Source: Daucus carota subsp. sativus
Lineage: Eukaryota > Streptophyta > Magnoliopsida > Apiales > Apiaceae
Assembly (NCBI RefSeq): GCF_001625215.2
Contig: NC_030382.2
Coordinates: 34,148,610-34,212,609, forward strand
Direction: 5' to 3'
DNA length: 64,000 nucleotides
Shown: positions 49,053-61,021 of the stretch, piece by piece
Layout of the letters: each line of letters starts with the position of its first letter
How positions within the stretch are numbered: the first letter of the stretch is position 1
Notes under the pieces: model-generated
What the model saw: only the letters and a program-made list of their open reading frames with translations
What the model was told of the DNA's origin: nothing
Database searches by the model: none
Translations under genes and position numbers: made by a program

Positions 49053-49262
49053 AAACATTCTGGAATGTCCGCGGTTTTTTACCGCGGAAAGGGTATGTGT
49101 CCGCGCAAAAAAACGCGGATAGACACAGTGTCCGCGGTTTTTAAGCGCGGATAGGAAAAAATGTTTTCTTTTGCCACAGCCGTTGGATCATCGATCCAAC
49201 GGCTGTGGCACCATGTGTCAAATAACCGTTCCCTGACAACCACATGTCAGGGAACAAGACCC
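49053..49262 (-). repeat. MULE right terminal inverted repeat
   Basis: Reverse complement of 40562-40771 with five transition differences. The outermost 34 bases contain an inverted repeat, TCCCTGACA...TGTCAGGGA, and the 17-bp-arm hairpin recurs. Confidence 0.95.
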
Positions 49263-49271
49263 ATCAATAAA

Positions 49272-51225
49272 AACTAGTTTTTTTTTTTTCAACTTCAACA
49301 CATCTCCATGACTCCATCCTTTAATATTTTCCCTGCCCTTCAGTATTAATTCAGATGTATTATTATTTTGACGCATAATTATAATATATGTTGTTGGAGT
49401 TTAATATACAAAAATATTATCCTAAATTACTATGACACTATTTTTTAATAAATTGATAAACTATTTGACTATTTGTTAGAACATTGTTGCACTTATTGCA
49501 AGTCTACTATTCCACTGGTAAAACTACTAAGATCGGCAACAAGCAAAAGGGATAATAGTTTGGCAACAAGCAAAGCAAAGGAGGGGCATACCATACCGGG
49601 GCATACCATACCGGCACACCCCATCAAGTCGCCATTTAACAACATTAATGTTTTGTTTGGTTGAGATGAATGAAGATAAAATGAATGGAATGAAATTTGA
49701 ACTAGTCAGGCGAGATTTAACTCATTAACAACATTAATGTCATGTTTGGTTGGGATGAATAATGATGGAAGGAAATGAATGAAATTCGAATTATGTTATG
49801 GGCAAATTTTAAACCTTTCTCCATTCAATTCCTTGCATCATATACAAGAGAATATAGATGACACCCTCATTTTGGGAAGGAATGCTCCATTCCTTCGTAT
49901 ACTCAATTTCTTCTCAAATCACATTATTCCAATTTTACATTCACTCAACTTTTTTCAAAAACTTTCCCCCTACATGTGTTGTTTTTCATTTATTTTTAGT
50001 CATTTCATTTCATTCTTCCGGACCAAACACAACATAATAATAGAAAGACAATAAGAATGAACAGGCTCTGTCCATGACAAGCATCAATAGAAGGCAACAA
50101 TTAAGTTTTTTTTTTTGACAAAAAAGGCAACAATTAAGTTAACAAACGACCCTAATAGTCCTTGTGAGTTCAGGCATCATTTGACACCGGATATCAACGG
50201 AAGTACTGAGCCAATCACTTGCATCACATTCAGACCCCATTCCGATTATAATAGTATAGTACGGTACAGTAAGGTCAGATAGATATAGATAAGAGTGACT
50301 AAATAACGGTCCTTGGCAGCTGGTTTTTTTGAACTGGAACCAGAGAACAGTTATTCCTTGACTATATGCCTACAACTCAAGTGGTAATTATGGTGGGGTG
50401 ACTGGCGCCAAGAATAGAAACATGAAGTTATAAGTTACGCTACTTACAAATGTAGTAGACTGCAACAGCAACATAGTGGGTAACTACATCCTTCATGTTT
50501 AAAATATTAGGACTAAAGTACCAAGCTGACAATTGTTCCATACTGGATCAGAAAGGACAGCACAAGCACTTCAGATCATGTCGAAAGACGAGCACTAAGA
50601 AAAGTAGAAAACAGATGTTGAACACAAGGGGTCAAAATTCAAGCCAAAATTAGTTATTCTATTCTTGGTGAGAATTTTGGTATTGTAAACTTACTCCATG
50701 CTACATAAACCTGGAGTGTAGTTCAACTGAGACTCGAACAGAATGCCATATATAAGAAAGAGAGATGAGTTTTTCACATGATCCATTTCAAGTGACATGG
50801 ATACTAATATGCAAGGCTAAACATTACCAAATGAAGCAGCTAAGTAATGTCAACATGGATTATTGAAAATTACTTTGACGTGTAAATTGTAAATCATCTC
50901 TTTGTTGGAAATTTTTATGTCATAGTCACCAAAGACGCTACTTGAATAGAGCAATGCTGTAGAAGAGGATCAGAGTTATTGATATGAAGAATAAACCAAA
51001 TTAATTGAATATTAGAATGTACTTACAAAATATCAAAATCCACCAAGTATAAAATAATCGGATATGTAAAATTTTAAGAGGCCAAAAAATGGATAAAAGA
51101 CAAACGCCTTGTATGCTATTCTGTGACTGCCTCGTTCAATATATTTCCTTAGAAATGGAAATAATATGAGAAGAGAATATACATATCTGCAACTAGAAAT
51201 CTCCATCTTGCGTGCTCGATATCCT
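49272..51225. other. Intergenic, no supported gene
   Basis: AT-rich. Apart from a possible MITE at 49738-50035 I see no coding sequence; 51000-51225 is probably the 3' UTR of the minus-strand TPK gene. Confidence 0.45.
49738..50035. mobile_element. Possible MITE
   Basis: Ends TGTCATGTTTGGTTGGGATG and TTCCGGACCAAACACAACA form imperfect inverted repeats sharing TGTTTGGT. A partial second copy of the left end occurs at 49649-49672. No clear target duplication. Confidence 0.35.
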
Positions 51226-54200
51226 TCACAATTTCTTCAAGGATACAGTCCAAAGAAGATCAGAAGTGGAGTGCACGGTTATGACCTCACCTTTGACAAT
51301 ATTGGATGTGCTAATTAGCCCACCAAATCTCATTTCCGTATCAGCTGCATGGATACAGTTCATATGAAAGTGCATTAGACTTGATAAAATGGATGTACAA
51401 GGAATGTAGTTATATAATGACAAAAAAGAAGAGGATACACTAAGCAGAGGTTGAAACCTACAAATATAGGTAGAATAAGAAGAGGGGTCTAATAGATGTT
51501 TATGAAATTTTAGTATATTGCTCTCCCCTGGTGATAATATACGTGTAATGTACATGTAAGATGCATTGCCAGATGACAACTGCATCACATTGATTTGAAC
51601 ACTTACAGAGGTCCCATTGAAGTCCTGTGGTGGTAGTACTTCCAGAAGGCGCACCAATTGGAATGAGTCCACAATGTGGTCCTTCTACTGAACTCTGGAT
51701 ATGTATTTCATGATGACGAGCACTTGGAAGAAGTTGAATTAAGGAATCTTCAGACAGAAGAATTATCCTTGTTGCTGAAAAATGACATATAACATTGATG
51801 TTTCCAATCTCATGGTCAAACCTTCCACCAAGTGCTCCAGCAACTAGAATGCATAACTGGAAAAGTAAAAAACCATTATTTGATGGAGTTCCACCACTTC
51901 GATATAAAAACACATGCAAACTACTGGTCTATTTCCAAAATTTATAGGGGATTCTCGAGGTTGTCATTTTTATGAAATCCAAACCAAAACGATACAAGGG
52001 TAATAAAACACGCAATTCAGAAACCCAGGGATACACTAGACGTCCACTGTGCCAATGTTTGAAGAGCACAATGAGCATGAGGAGACCAGTAGGGCGTCTA
52101 CTGTCCAAATATTTAATTCATTGTAAGGCCTGAGTGTCGTATTAGCTAATTGTCGCATGTCATATATTTCAACAAATTACATTTTCGTTTTAAGACCTAG
52201 GTGGGTAGGTCTAAACGTTTTAGGCTAAAACTAAATAATAGTATAAAAATAGTAAAAGAAAACTGTCAATTTCTTCTATTTAGGGTCATTAAAGAGGTAA
52301 AACAGAGGGCTAAAGCTGGATGCTGACAACAGAACGACTAAGGAAAACTGTAACTCTCAACTATGGAAGAAAAACCTAGAACCTTTCTTTTACTTTTAAT
52401 ATCAGAGAAACAATTCATACAAAATATAAATATTTTGGATGATTATAGACATTTTAAGCTTCCAACTCTTCAGAGTCTGGTTAGAAAAGATCTTGGCAAG
52501 CACCTACATGAAGCCTTGTTGTACTTACATGCACACTTAGGAGCTTGACAATTACAAGCATTGCAGAAATTATGTTCAAGCATACAATATTAGTGGTAAT
52601 TAATTGGATATCTAGATTGTCCATGTATATATTACAAGAAGCTTACAGTATCTTCCGTATCTGCATGGAAATCACGAATAAAGGCAACACATTTATGCAA
52701 ATCGGTGGTGTCCTGGTCATGAGATTCATCCACAATCTTGGTCCCCTGCAAAACAAATTATAGACATTCTAAAATATATCTTTTCTGAATTACTATTTCT
52801 GACGCTTTCACCAAAGAAAATTCTATACACAAGCATTTTGTGTTAGAAAGAGGAGCGTGAATATCATTGTATTCTGCATCTATACGAACATAAGATGCAA
52901 ACAATATCATAAGGTCATCCGAAATCATCCAAATATCAGTTACAATTCAATGAGGTGTGCATTGATCTTGCGTCTGATTAGGGTTATAGTTCTCTTTATT
53001 TTATTCAATTTGGACATGGTTTTGACTAGGTTTTGACCCAGTTGCGCGCCAGTCCATCCCAATTAGTGGGCAAGTTGACCAACCTAGTCGACCAACTTGC
53101 CAACAATCTGCAAGTCGGCCTCTCCGGGAGACCATCTGAAAACCCTCACGACGACAACAATGTACTCCAAACATGAATAATATGCTTTACATTTGCATTT
53201 TATTAATTTAACTTCAATATACTTGCTAGTTGGCTACATATAGACACATTGTTGGCCACAATTTGGAGATTGGGACATAACTAAAAGCTTTTAATTTATT
53301 ATCAATCTAAATTTACGAGACTTCCAAAACAGAATTTCCAATCGAGGCCAAGATAACTGATTGCACTTAATACTAGTGACGAGGAGGTGATGACAAAGAA
53401 TACAAGGGCAACATAAAAACAAAATCGGTGTTTGTCAATTTTTTTATAATCACATTATAATTATGGCACAAATTTATCTCTGGAAACAACACCTCCTTTC
53501 TACAAATAGCTTTTGAGCAAATTCTTAAGTGTTTGTCTTTTTTCTTCAAGCTAATTACATCCATAAACACCAAAATCCTTCTCTAGGTTATCAATACCAG
53601 TTACAATCAAATCCAAATTGTGATATATCAACTGTACAGAAGGCTAGCAGCCTCCCAGTTCCATGTACTTTGGCCAGATTTTGTAAATTCCACATCACAA
53701 AATCTTGGAAGTGATTTTGAACACATTTATAACAGTCGAGTACTGTAACGGCGTAACAGACTATAACTTTTAACAAAGCTTTGGGATAAATCATTTGTAT
53801 ATACAGGAATACAGCATGTTTAACGCCAGTATCAGTGTTAGAAATATGTATATTAAGGATCTCAACTTTGTACTGAACCTAGCCACCTATATAATTACCA
53901 AAGGATGGTAAACTCTATTCTACTCGCATAAGATAAGTGCTCAGAAAGAGGAAGTGATTAATGATTATTAATTTTTATCCACAGAAGTAAATAAAATGCC
54001 TTTGTTTTCAGCAACTGTTTGTCACAACTACGTTCACACCTCCCTTATCTCTAATATATACAACAACCAGTAAATATCATCTATAGGCTAGGCTTCTTTA
54101 AATTGTATGACATATTCTTAAAGGCGAAATATCAGTTATCTGGCAAACATTAGTATATGCACTTACTATCAACAACCTCAGTTTGCCTGTAAATACCGGC

Positions 54201-55345
54201 ATATGAACTTGTAGTTGTTGACAACCATTTTACAATTTTTATTAAGCTGACTGCTTAGTTGGCTGAAGAAGCACGATCCTGAAAGGTTATGTGTCAGAAG
54301 AAGCCGAAGAGGCCTTTCAATGAAGAACTCATCCCTTTTACGATGTATCCATAAATCTGAACAATTTATTTGTAATTTGAATAAGATGACAAAACCAGAA
54401 ACTAACAATTACTTACCAATTTGTGATCATTAGTTTCTTTAATATTTTGCCCAATAATAGCTTTAGATTAAGATGATCTAGATACTTGGCACAAGTACAG
54501 CTATAACATATCCTTCTATTTATCTAGCAAACACTACTGTTTAGCATATTATATTTGCAGTAGAGTTCCAAATGTGACAAAGCGCATTGAGACTTGTATG
54601 AGTAATTAAGCATTATAATCTTAATAAAATACAGTATGATCTTACCATATTTCTGTAGAACTCAAGTACTTCCGTACGTACCGAATCCATATCTCCTTTT
54701 ATCACGTCAGGCTTGTACCTAATACAAAAAATGTACATATACATAAATATATATTGTTGCTGTTATCCGTCACATACGATGCAACAGAATTATGAAAACC
54801 AAACCTAGTTCGAACATCGGAAGGAGTTTCGTGAGGAAAAAGCAAAGGCAAATCATTGAAAACACGATTGGCACCGCCATCAGCACATACACGAAGCTGA
54901 GCTGCAAAAACATTACTATCATTACACCTAAATCTCAATTACTACAATCTACTTAACAAATTATCCTCCTCAAATCAAAAATCAGCTGCACAAATATAAT
55001 TTAATAATTTAATCATAAAAAATATTACGAAACTATATTTTAAATACGGAGACCGCTAATAAAACAGGAAAAAAACGAGTGAGAGTAAAGTAAAACCTCT
55101 ATAAATGAACGTCGATAATTATTTTATCGAGATTAAAAATACACCGAGTGTCTCTGTTAAGCTACAAACTGAAAATATATGGAGCTACTAATTAACAGAT
55201 GTTGCAGTGTACCGTGTTTCCACAACAGCGGAGTGAACTTAGGGAGGCGTTGATTGAGCAACACGAGCGCGTATTTAAGGCCGTCGCCGTCGCCGGCGGG
55301 AATTTCCGGCAAGAGAAATGATGAAGAATGAACCATTGCCTCCAT
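51226..55345 (-). CDS. TPK1: Thiamin pyrophosphokinase, 6 exons
   Basis: Predicted thiamin pyrophosphokinase (EC 2.7.6.2), which transfers pyrophosphate from ATP to thiamin to make thiamin diphosphate, probably in the cytosol as for Arabidopsis TPK1/TPK2. Minus-strand exons: 55345-55213, 54901-54805, 54718-54646, 52745-52647, 51856-51607, 51344-51226, totalling 771 nt (256 aa), the usual length. Signatures: CADGGANR, YKPDVIKGDMDS, DESHDQDTTDLHK (nucleotide and metal binding), GALGGRFDHE, and C-terminal HCGLIPIG and GGLISTSNIVKGE. Every junction keeps frame. The third intron is about 1.9 kb. The start ATG (EAMVHSSSFLLP) matches remembered plant homologues. No lesion seen. Confidence 0.95.
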
Positions 55346-55399
55346 TGTTCGACAAATTGGAGAATATTTTCAAAGCTTAAAGATGTATAATTGACTAGA

Positions 55400-56479
55400 C
55401 GAATAGTGGGCGTATAATATATTGGAAGACAAAAATAGCACTAGTAGAATTGTCAAATGGTATGATGTGCAGCAACTAGCAAGCCAGCAACTCAAGCGGT
55501 GACAGTATGATTATGTATTTATTTGATGGAGATGTGTATCTGTATATTTTAACCACGGTTGGTGGTTGTGTGGCACGGTTTGGGGCACTCGGGAGTTGGG
55601 CCTGCTCATAATCCAATACACCACCCATCGCTTATATTTGATCGAGATTTTAAAATATATTTTTTCATTCTTGAAATTTTATTGTTTAAAATTTATTCGA
55701 ATTTTGTAATATTTAATTGAGATTTTAAATTATGCTATAAAATCTGATGATATTCAATAAAAATTTTAAATTATGTTTTAAAATCCGATGATATTCAATT
55801 GGGATGGTTTAAAATCCATTAAAATCTGATAGTATTCTGATAGATTTTTTTAGATTTTATAAAATGATAGCTTTTGTGGGATTCTTCAGTGTATTTTAAG
55901 TTTTTTGAAATCCCATCAAAATCTATGAGATTTTGAAGTATTGTGCTTAAATCCCCATTAAGTTTTGTTTGCTTCTAAAACATCACTTGAAATTGGGTTT
56001 TACAAAAATTATAATTTATATTAATAAAATATAATTTTTTTAGAATAATTTTCAAGATTAATTTTTTAGTTTGATTCCTGAACTTTTGGGTCTAACAGGC
56101 CTAACGAACTTAAAACCTACAATTAACTGGGATTTAGACAAAAGTGATAAAAATAATTTTGTAAACATTGTACACCTAAAACTTGTAAACTAATACGCAG
56201 CTGCAAACGAGACAAGCATTTTTAATAGTTTTGCAGTTATAAACGAGAAGCATGAGATGGTTGTTTGTACTTTGTAGTAATCGCCATGCATGCCGGGACA
56301 AATTTTTGCAAATCCAAACCGGTACGACAGTGAACATTTGTATATTGAAGACTTTGGCTAAGAATTTTAGCAAGGCCTCAATTTGTTTTCTTCTGACCTT
56401 GAGATACATGTACATTATTAGCAGTAGGAATCACTTTGTATAAATTCACCTGCATGGCTGTTTGCATGTATTCATAGAA
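55400..56479. other. Intergenic region between TPK and CYP82
   Basis: Divergent promoters. 55640-55920 holds diverged short tandem copies of GATATTCAATTGAGATTTTAAA and TTTTAAAATCTGATGA-like words, a common plant MITE-type sequence. No gene. Confidence 0.5.
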
Positions 56480-58435
56480 ATGGATTTCAGCAAACAATCT
56501 CAAGTCATAGTCTTGAGTGGCATTGTTATTTTTCTTACCCTTCTATGGAGGATCTTAAGTAGTAGGTATTCTAGGAGCCACAAGAAAGATTACGCTCTCC
56601 CAGAACCTCCTGGGGCATGGCCAATTATCGGTCACCTTCATCTTCTGGGAGCCAACAAGCTATTCCATCGTTTATTGGGAGACATGGCAGATGAACTTGG
56701 ACCCATCTTCTCGTTACGACTAGGAAGTCGGAAAGCTCTTGTGGTAAGTAGCTGGGGAGTTGCGAGAGAATGCTTTACAGTGCACGACAAGGCCTTTGCC
56801 AACCGTCCAACAACAGTAGCTGTGAAGATCATGGGATATAAGGATTCTATGATTGGATATCTTCCTAATGGCGCACATTGGCTTAATCTACGTAAGCTAG
56901 CCGTTGTTGAGCTCCTATCCAACCGCAGACTTGACAAGCTCAAACATATTCCTGAATCAGAAGTGAATTTATTTGTCAGGGGGCTTTATGATCTATGGAA
57001 AGGAAAAGGAGAGGGAAGCATGCTTGTAGTGGAATTGACAGAAAAATTTAAGGACCTAACGATGAATATAATGGTGAGAATGTTGGCAGGAAAGAGTTAT
57101 TTTGGAAATGGTGAGTGTAAAAATGAAGAGTCGAAAGAGATCCAGAAGGGATTAGAGGATTATTTGAATATGGCAGGGCTATTTATGGTATCTGATGCAG
57201 CTCCGCTGTTTGGTTGGATAGATTCACTAACAGGATACAAGGGAAAAATGAAGAAGACAACAGCAGTGATGGATAACTTACTTGAGGGATGGGTGAAGGA
57301 GCATAAACAGACCAGGAAACTTTCATTGATCAATGAATCGGAGCAAGACTTTATTCATGTTATGCTGTCTATCATGGAATCTGATCCAGATGCCCAGATT
57401 TCCGACACAACCATAAAGGGCACTTGCCTGGTAACTTATATCTTATTCTCTGTCAAAATCTTGCCTTTTAAGTACTAAGAACCAGTTGAGGAATATGTTA
57501 CACTTGTAGTTTAATTATAAACCTCTACTGTATTAATTATTAGAACAACAATCTTTATTGATTATTTATTTGTGAGTGGCCAAAAATAAAGGGGACTGGT
57601 CCCTGTTAAACAATCGATTGCCTGGGACCTTTTAAATGATAAGTTGTTTTCTAGCTGTTGGATGAATATCCGACCGCCAGGATTTCAACAGGTCGAAAAT
57701 TGATTGCTAGGGACCAGGACCCAAAAAAGAAATATCTGCAAGTATTTTCTTGCTACAGAGCATGTTCGTTCTACTAAGATATGTACTTGTACCATTAATT
57801 CCTCTTTGCAGACTCTCCTTTTAGGCGGATACGACACAGCAATGGTCACACTTACATGGACAGTCTCATTGCTACTCAACAACCGTCACGTGCTAAGAAA
57901 AGTTCAAGATGAATTGGACAAGCATGTCGGAAGAGCTCGCCAAGTAAATGAATCAGATATGAATAATCTACCTTACTTGCAAGCCATTGTTAAGGAAACA
58001 TTACGATTATACCCAGCTGCACCACTTAATGTACCGCACGAAGCTAGAGAAGATTGCACTGTCGCAGGCTTCCATATTTCAGCTGGCACACTCTTGCTTG
58101 TAAACCTCTGGAAGTTGCAACGTGACCCGAGCATCTGGTCCGATCCCCTCGAGTTTCGACCCGAGAGGTTCGTTGAAAAAGATGTTGATATTGAAATGTG
58201 GGGGCAGAATTTCGAACTCATACCGTTTGGATCAGGAAGGAGAGCATGCCCTGGTAGCACATTCGCCATCCGAGTTTTGCACTTGACACTGGCTCAGTTG
58301 CTTCATGGGTTTGAGCTGGGAACTGTTTCGGACTTGCCTATTGATATGACTGAAGGTTCAGGAATTACTATGCCAAAGTTGACACCGCTTGAAGTTACGT
58401 TCAAGCCCCGGCTGGCTCCATCTCTCTACGTATGA
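56480..58435 (+). CDS. CYP82-family cytochrome P450, 2 exons
   Basis: Predicted ER-anchored P450 monooxygenase. Exons 56480-57430 and 57812-58435 join in phase 0 to 1575 nt (524 aa), normal for CYP82. Residues about 10-30 form the membrane anchor, followed by the proline hinge PEPPGAWPIIGHL. The I-helix reads LLLGGYDTAMVTLTW, the ExxR motif is KETLR (about 378), the PERF motif is FRPERF, and the haem loop is FGSGRRACPG with Cys about 463. The single intron position after TTIKGTCL fits the family. The I-helix has DTA where most P450s have DTT or DTS. I chose the ATG at 56480; the upstream frame contains only a TTG. CYP82 members act on terpenoids, flavonoids, coumarins and alkaloids, so the substrate is open. 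Confidence 0.9.
57591..57722. mobile_element. Small Mutator-like MITE in the CYP82 intron
   Basis: About 132 bp with inverted ends GGGACTGGTCCCTGTTAA and TTGCTAGGGACCAGGACCC (the right end shown here with its last bases reversed relative to the left). The end resembles GGGTCCTGTTCCCTGACA of the large MULE. Flanks are A-rich, so a TSD cannot be read clearly. Confidence 0.55.
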
Positions 58436-59693
58436 AGCACTGATTTCACGTACAGGTCTCCATATTTAGTTTATTAATAATAATTAATAAGCTCCTTTGT
58501 CGTTTACGGGGCCGTATTCAGTAAGTAGATATTTAGCTTGCAAGTTTTTCCCATTTACTTGAATGGATTTTTCTTGTTTTAAGCGCATAGGATTAGGATT
58601 TATATGCAGTCCACTATAAGTTTAGTACTGTAGTTTTCTATTTCATATATTTGCGCGTACATGGTAGGCGTAAAAGATTTAAGACTCGGTGGATCTGGAG
58701 AACTTATAATTTTGAAAATCTATCAGAATTTAGGAGCCATCAACGAGAGGTTTAAAAAGAATGGTGATGTGATTTAAACTACACATCTTCGTGACATAAA
58801 AAAATAAAAATTTCAAGTAGTCAATTCTCCTGAAATTTTAAGAAATTGTCACGGAAAACTGATCAGAACTATATATTATTTTAACATTTTTCTTCACTCT
58901 GAAAGCTTTATTTTGGGTTAATAGTGAATCATGGAAAGTCATGTTTGGGGAATGATTTTGCGTACCAGGAAAATGTTAAAATAATACATAATTCTGGTAA
59001 AACTCCTCTCTTCTCATCACCGGTTTTGGAAGAATTATTCATTTAATAAAAAACATTGCATCTGCTTTTTGTAGTGTACATGTAACTCTCTGCCATTTGG
59101 GATCTGAAGTATTACGTTACATGGGATATCAGAGCCTGCTGCCTGAACAAACTGATCAGGCAATTTCTGCAGAAATTAGATGAAAGTTTGTTATGCTGTA
59201 TTCGTTTGGTTCCATTTATAAATGTATTGACTAAATTCAAATGAATGTTCTGTCCTTACTATAAGCGTCATCATACTACCAGAACCATACAGGTTTACCA
59301 GGAAGCGTGGGAGACCTGTGGTTATTTTGTAAGAACACTGGACCAATAAAATCATAGTTAGGAGAAGTAAGATCCAAGCTATTCAATTTTGGGGTTATAT
59401 TCAACTTATAATGTACAATGCAAGACATTTATTCATACGGTGCATAATCAATAACTCAGAAACATAAACCATTATGTTTAGAACATGTCTAATTCAAACT
59501 GTACTACACGATATTAAACCTTTGATTCTGAAGCATTAAAAATATGAATCAATTACTTAAATACAATAGAATAACCAAAATGCTATTTAGCCCCAAAAAC
59601 TACAACTTTTATTGTTAAAATCCCCTGATATACTGTACAGGATAAAACACAGTTAGGCTCCAATCAAGTAGATGATAAAACAAGTGCATAATC
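58436..59693. other. CYP82 3' flank and intergenic DNA
   Basis: AT-rich, no recognisable gene or repeat. Confidence 0.5.
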
Positions 59694-61021
59694 TGTTATG
59701 CCCAAAATTTGACTATGAGTATATATGAAAGGGTACGACCCTCTAAGGGCTTGATCTCAATGAGAGGGTGTAGCCCTCGGAGGTGTGACCTCTATGAAAG
59801 GGCGTAGCCCTCGGAGAGCTTGACCTCAATGAGAGGGCGTAGCCCTCGGAGGTGTGACCTCTATGAAAGGGCGTAGCCCTCGGAGAGCTTGACCTCAATG
59901 AGAGGGCGTAGCCCTCGGAGGTGTGACCTCTATGAAAGGGCGTAGCCCTCGGAGAACTTGACCTCAATGAGAGGGCGTAGCCCTCGGAGGTGTGACCTCT
60001 ATGAAAGGGCGTAGCCCTCAGAAGGCTCGACCTATGTGATAGGGTGCGCCTTTCACGGGGTGTCCCCGGGGGCGCGACCTCATGTTAAAGAAGGACCTGT
60101 CTAATGTGTTGCTGGGATGATCGATGGGACAAGACGGCGAAGGCAAGGGCGCGCCCTCAGGGGCCGCGCCCACAGGTAAACATTGTGTGTGTGAGGATGA
60201 GTGAGTCTCGATGACGACCCTTCCGAGGGATACGAAGACCTACCCTTTCGAGGGATATGAAGACTAGTGCCAGGCTCATCTGGAAGTTATCAGGCTCATC
60301 TGGTAGTTCCCGGGTTACGACCGGGCGTGATCTATAATCCACAATCCTGCTATCTGCCGGGTTGTCCTCGTGCGGGGGCTTGGGGTGATCACGGTTGTAG
60401 AAGGCCCTCAGGGGTGACATGAAGGCCGATCATATGTCTGGGTCCTGTATTCTGGTGAGTTAGCCCTCATTGGGGGACTGAGACGATCGTGTAATTTGGC
60501 TCCTCAATGGTCTTACCTCTTAGTGAGAACCTTCGCTAGGGGGTAAGGACGCGTCCCTACACCTCAAGGAAGTGGTCACGGCTCTATCCGATGTCTCCTC
60601 CATGCTACGAAAAGTAGCGGTTAGTGTCATCTCTCGTAGTGGAGATGATGCCGTATCCGTGATGTACTTGGACTAGGAGTCTGAGGTAGTTGGCCTCAAG
60701 GCTTAATTCTAACTGGAGTAGAACTCTAAGTGATAAGTCACCGGCTCAAGGTTGGTCTTATCCCCAAGAGGCCTAGTCCTGATCAAACTAGGAGTCTTGG
60801 TTCAATAGAACTACGTATGGCTTGATCCCCTATAAATATAGGGGTACGTAGGCACATTAGGGGATCATGAGTTGAGAGCACGTGAGACCAACTCAAAACC
60901 CTAATCTCAGCCACCCCTAAAACACACAACCACCGCACTCCGGTAGCTTACACCACCGTCACAGATCTTGATTCCGGCCATGAACCTCATCTTTGTTGAT
61001 TACCAAATTCCTCTATCAACA
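59694..61021 (+). repeat. LTR of the second element
   Basis: 1328 bp, starts TGTTATGCCC and ends TATCAACA. It shares with the first LTR the block CTTGATCCCCTATAAATA, GGGGTACGTAGGCA, and the end GAACCTCATCTTTGTT. TATA box at 60831-60838. Confidence 0.8.
59729..60025 (+). repeat. 35-bp tandem repeat array in the LTR
   Basis: About nine units with a 35-bp period and a 70-bp higher-order period. Each unit contains the mini-hairpin AGGGC-GTA-GCCCT followed by CGGAG. Alternate units carry GTGTGACCTCTATGAA or CTTGACCTCAATGAG. Confidence 0.9.

Larger units (their letters stand above)
40562..49262. mobile_element. Mutator-like element carrying PMD-Ulp1 and OB-fold genes
   Basis: 8701 bp bounded by a perfect 9-bp duplication ATCAATAAA (40553-40561 and 49263-49271) and 210-bp terminal inverted repeats matching at 205 of 210 positions. 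A 9-bp TSD with long TIRs is diagnostic of Mutator-like elements. Contents: plus-strand PMD-Ulp1 gene, hairpin cluster, and minus-strand OB-fold gene and MuDR/FAR1-type transposase, the two strands converging near 45000. Ulp1-like proteases are known in a MULE subgroup (the Kaonashi elements of Arabidopsis), so this looks like a related but expanded version. Confidence 0.95.

Noticed and set aside
53041-53170. Possible retro-gag remnant in TPK intron 3 (reading LVDQLANNLQVGLSGRP)
   Set aside because: A short open stretch with plausible coding look, but too short and without neighbours to assign.
59729-60025. CRISPR-like array of 35-bp repeats
   Set aside because: Repeats abut with no unique spacers, and lie in an LTR of a plant retroelement.
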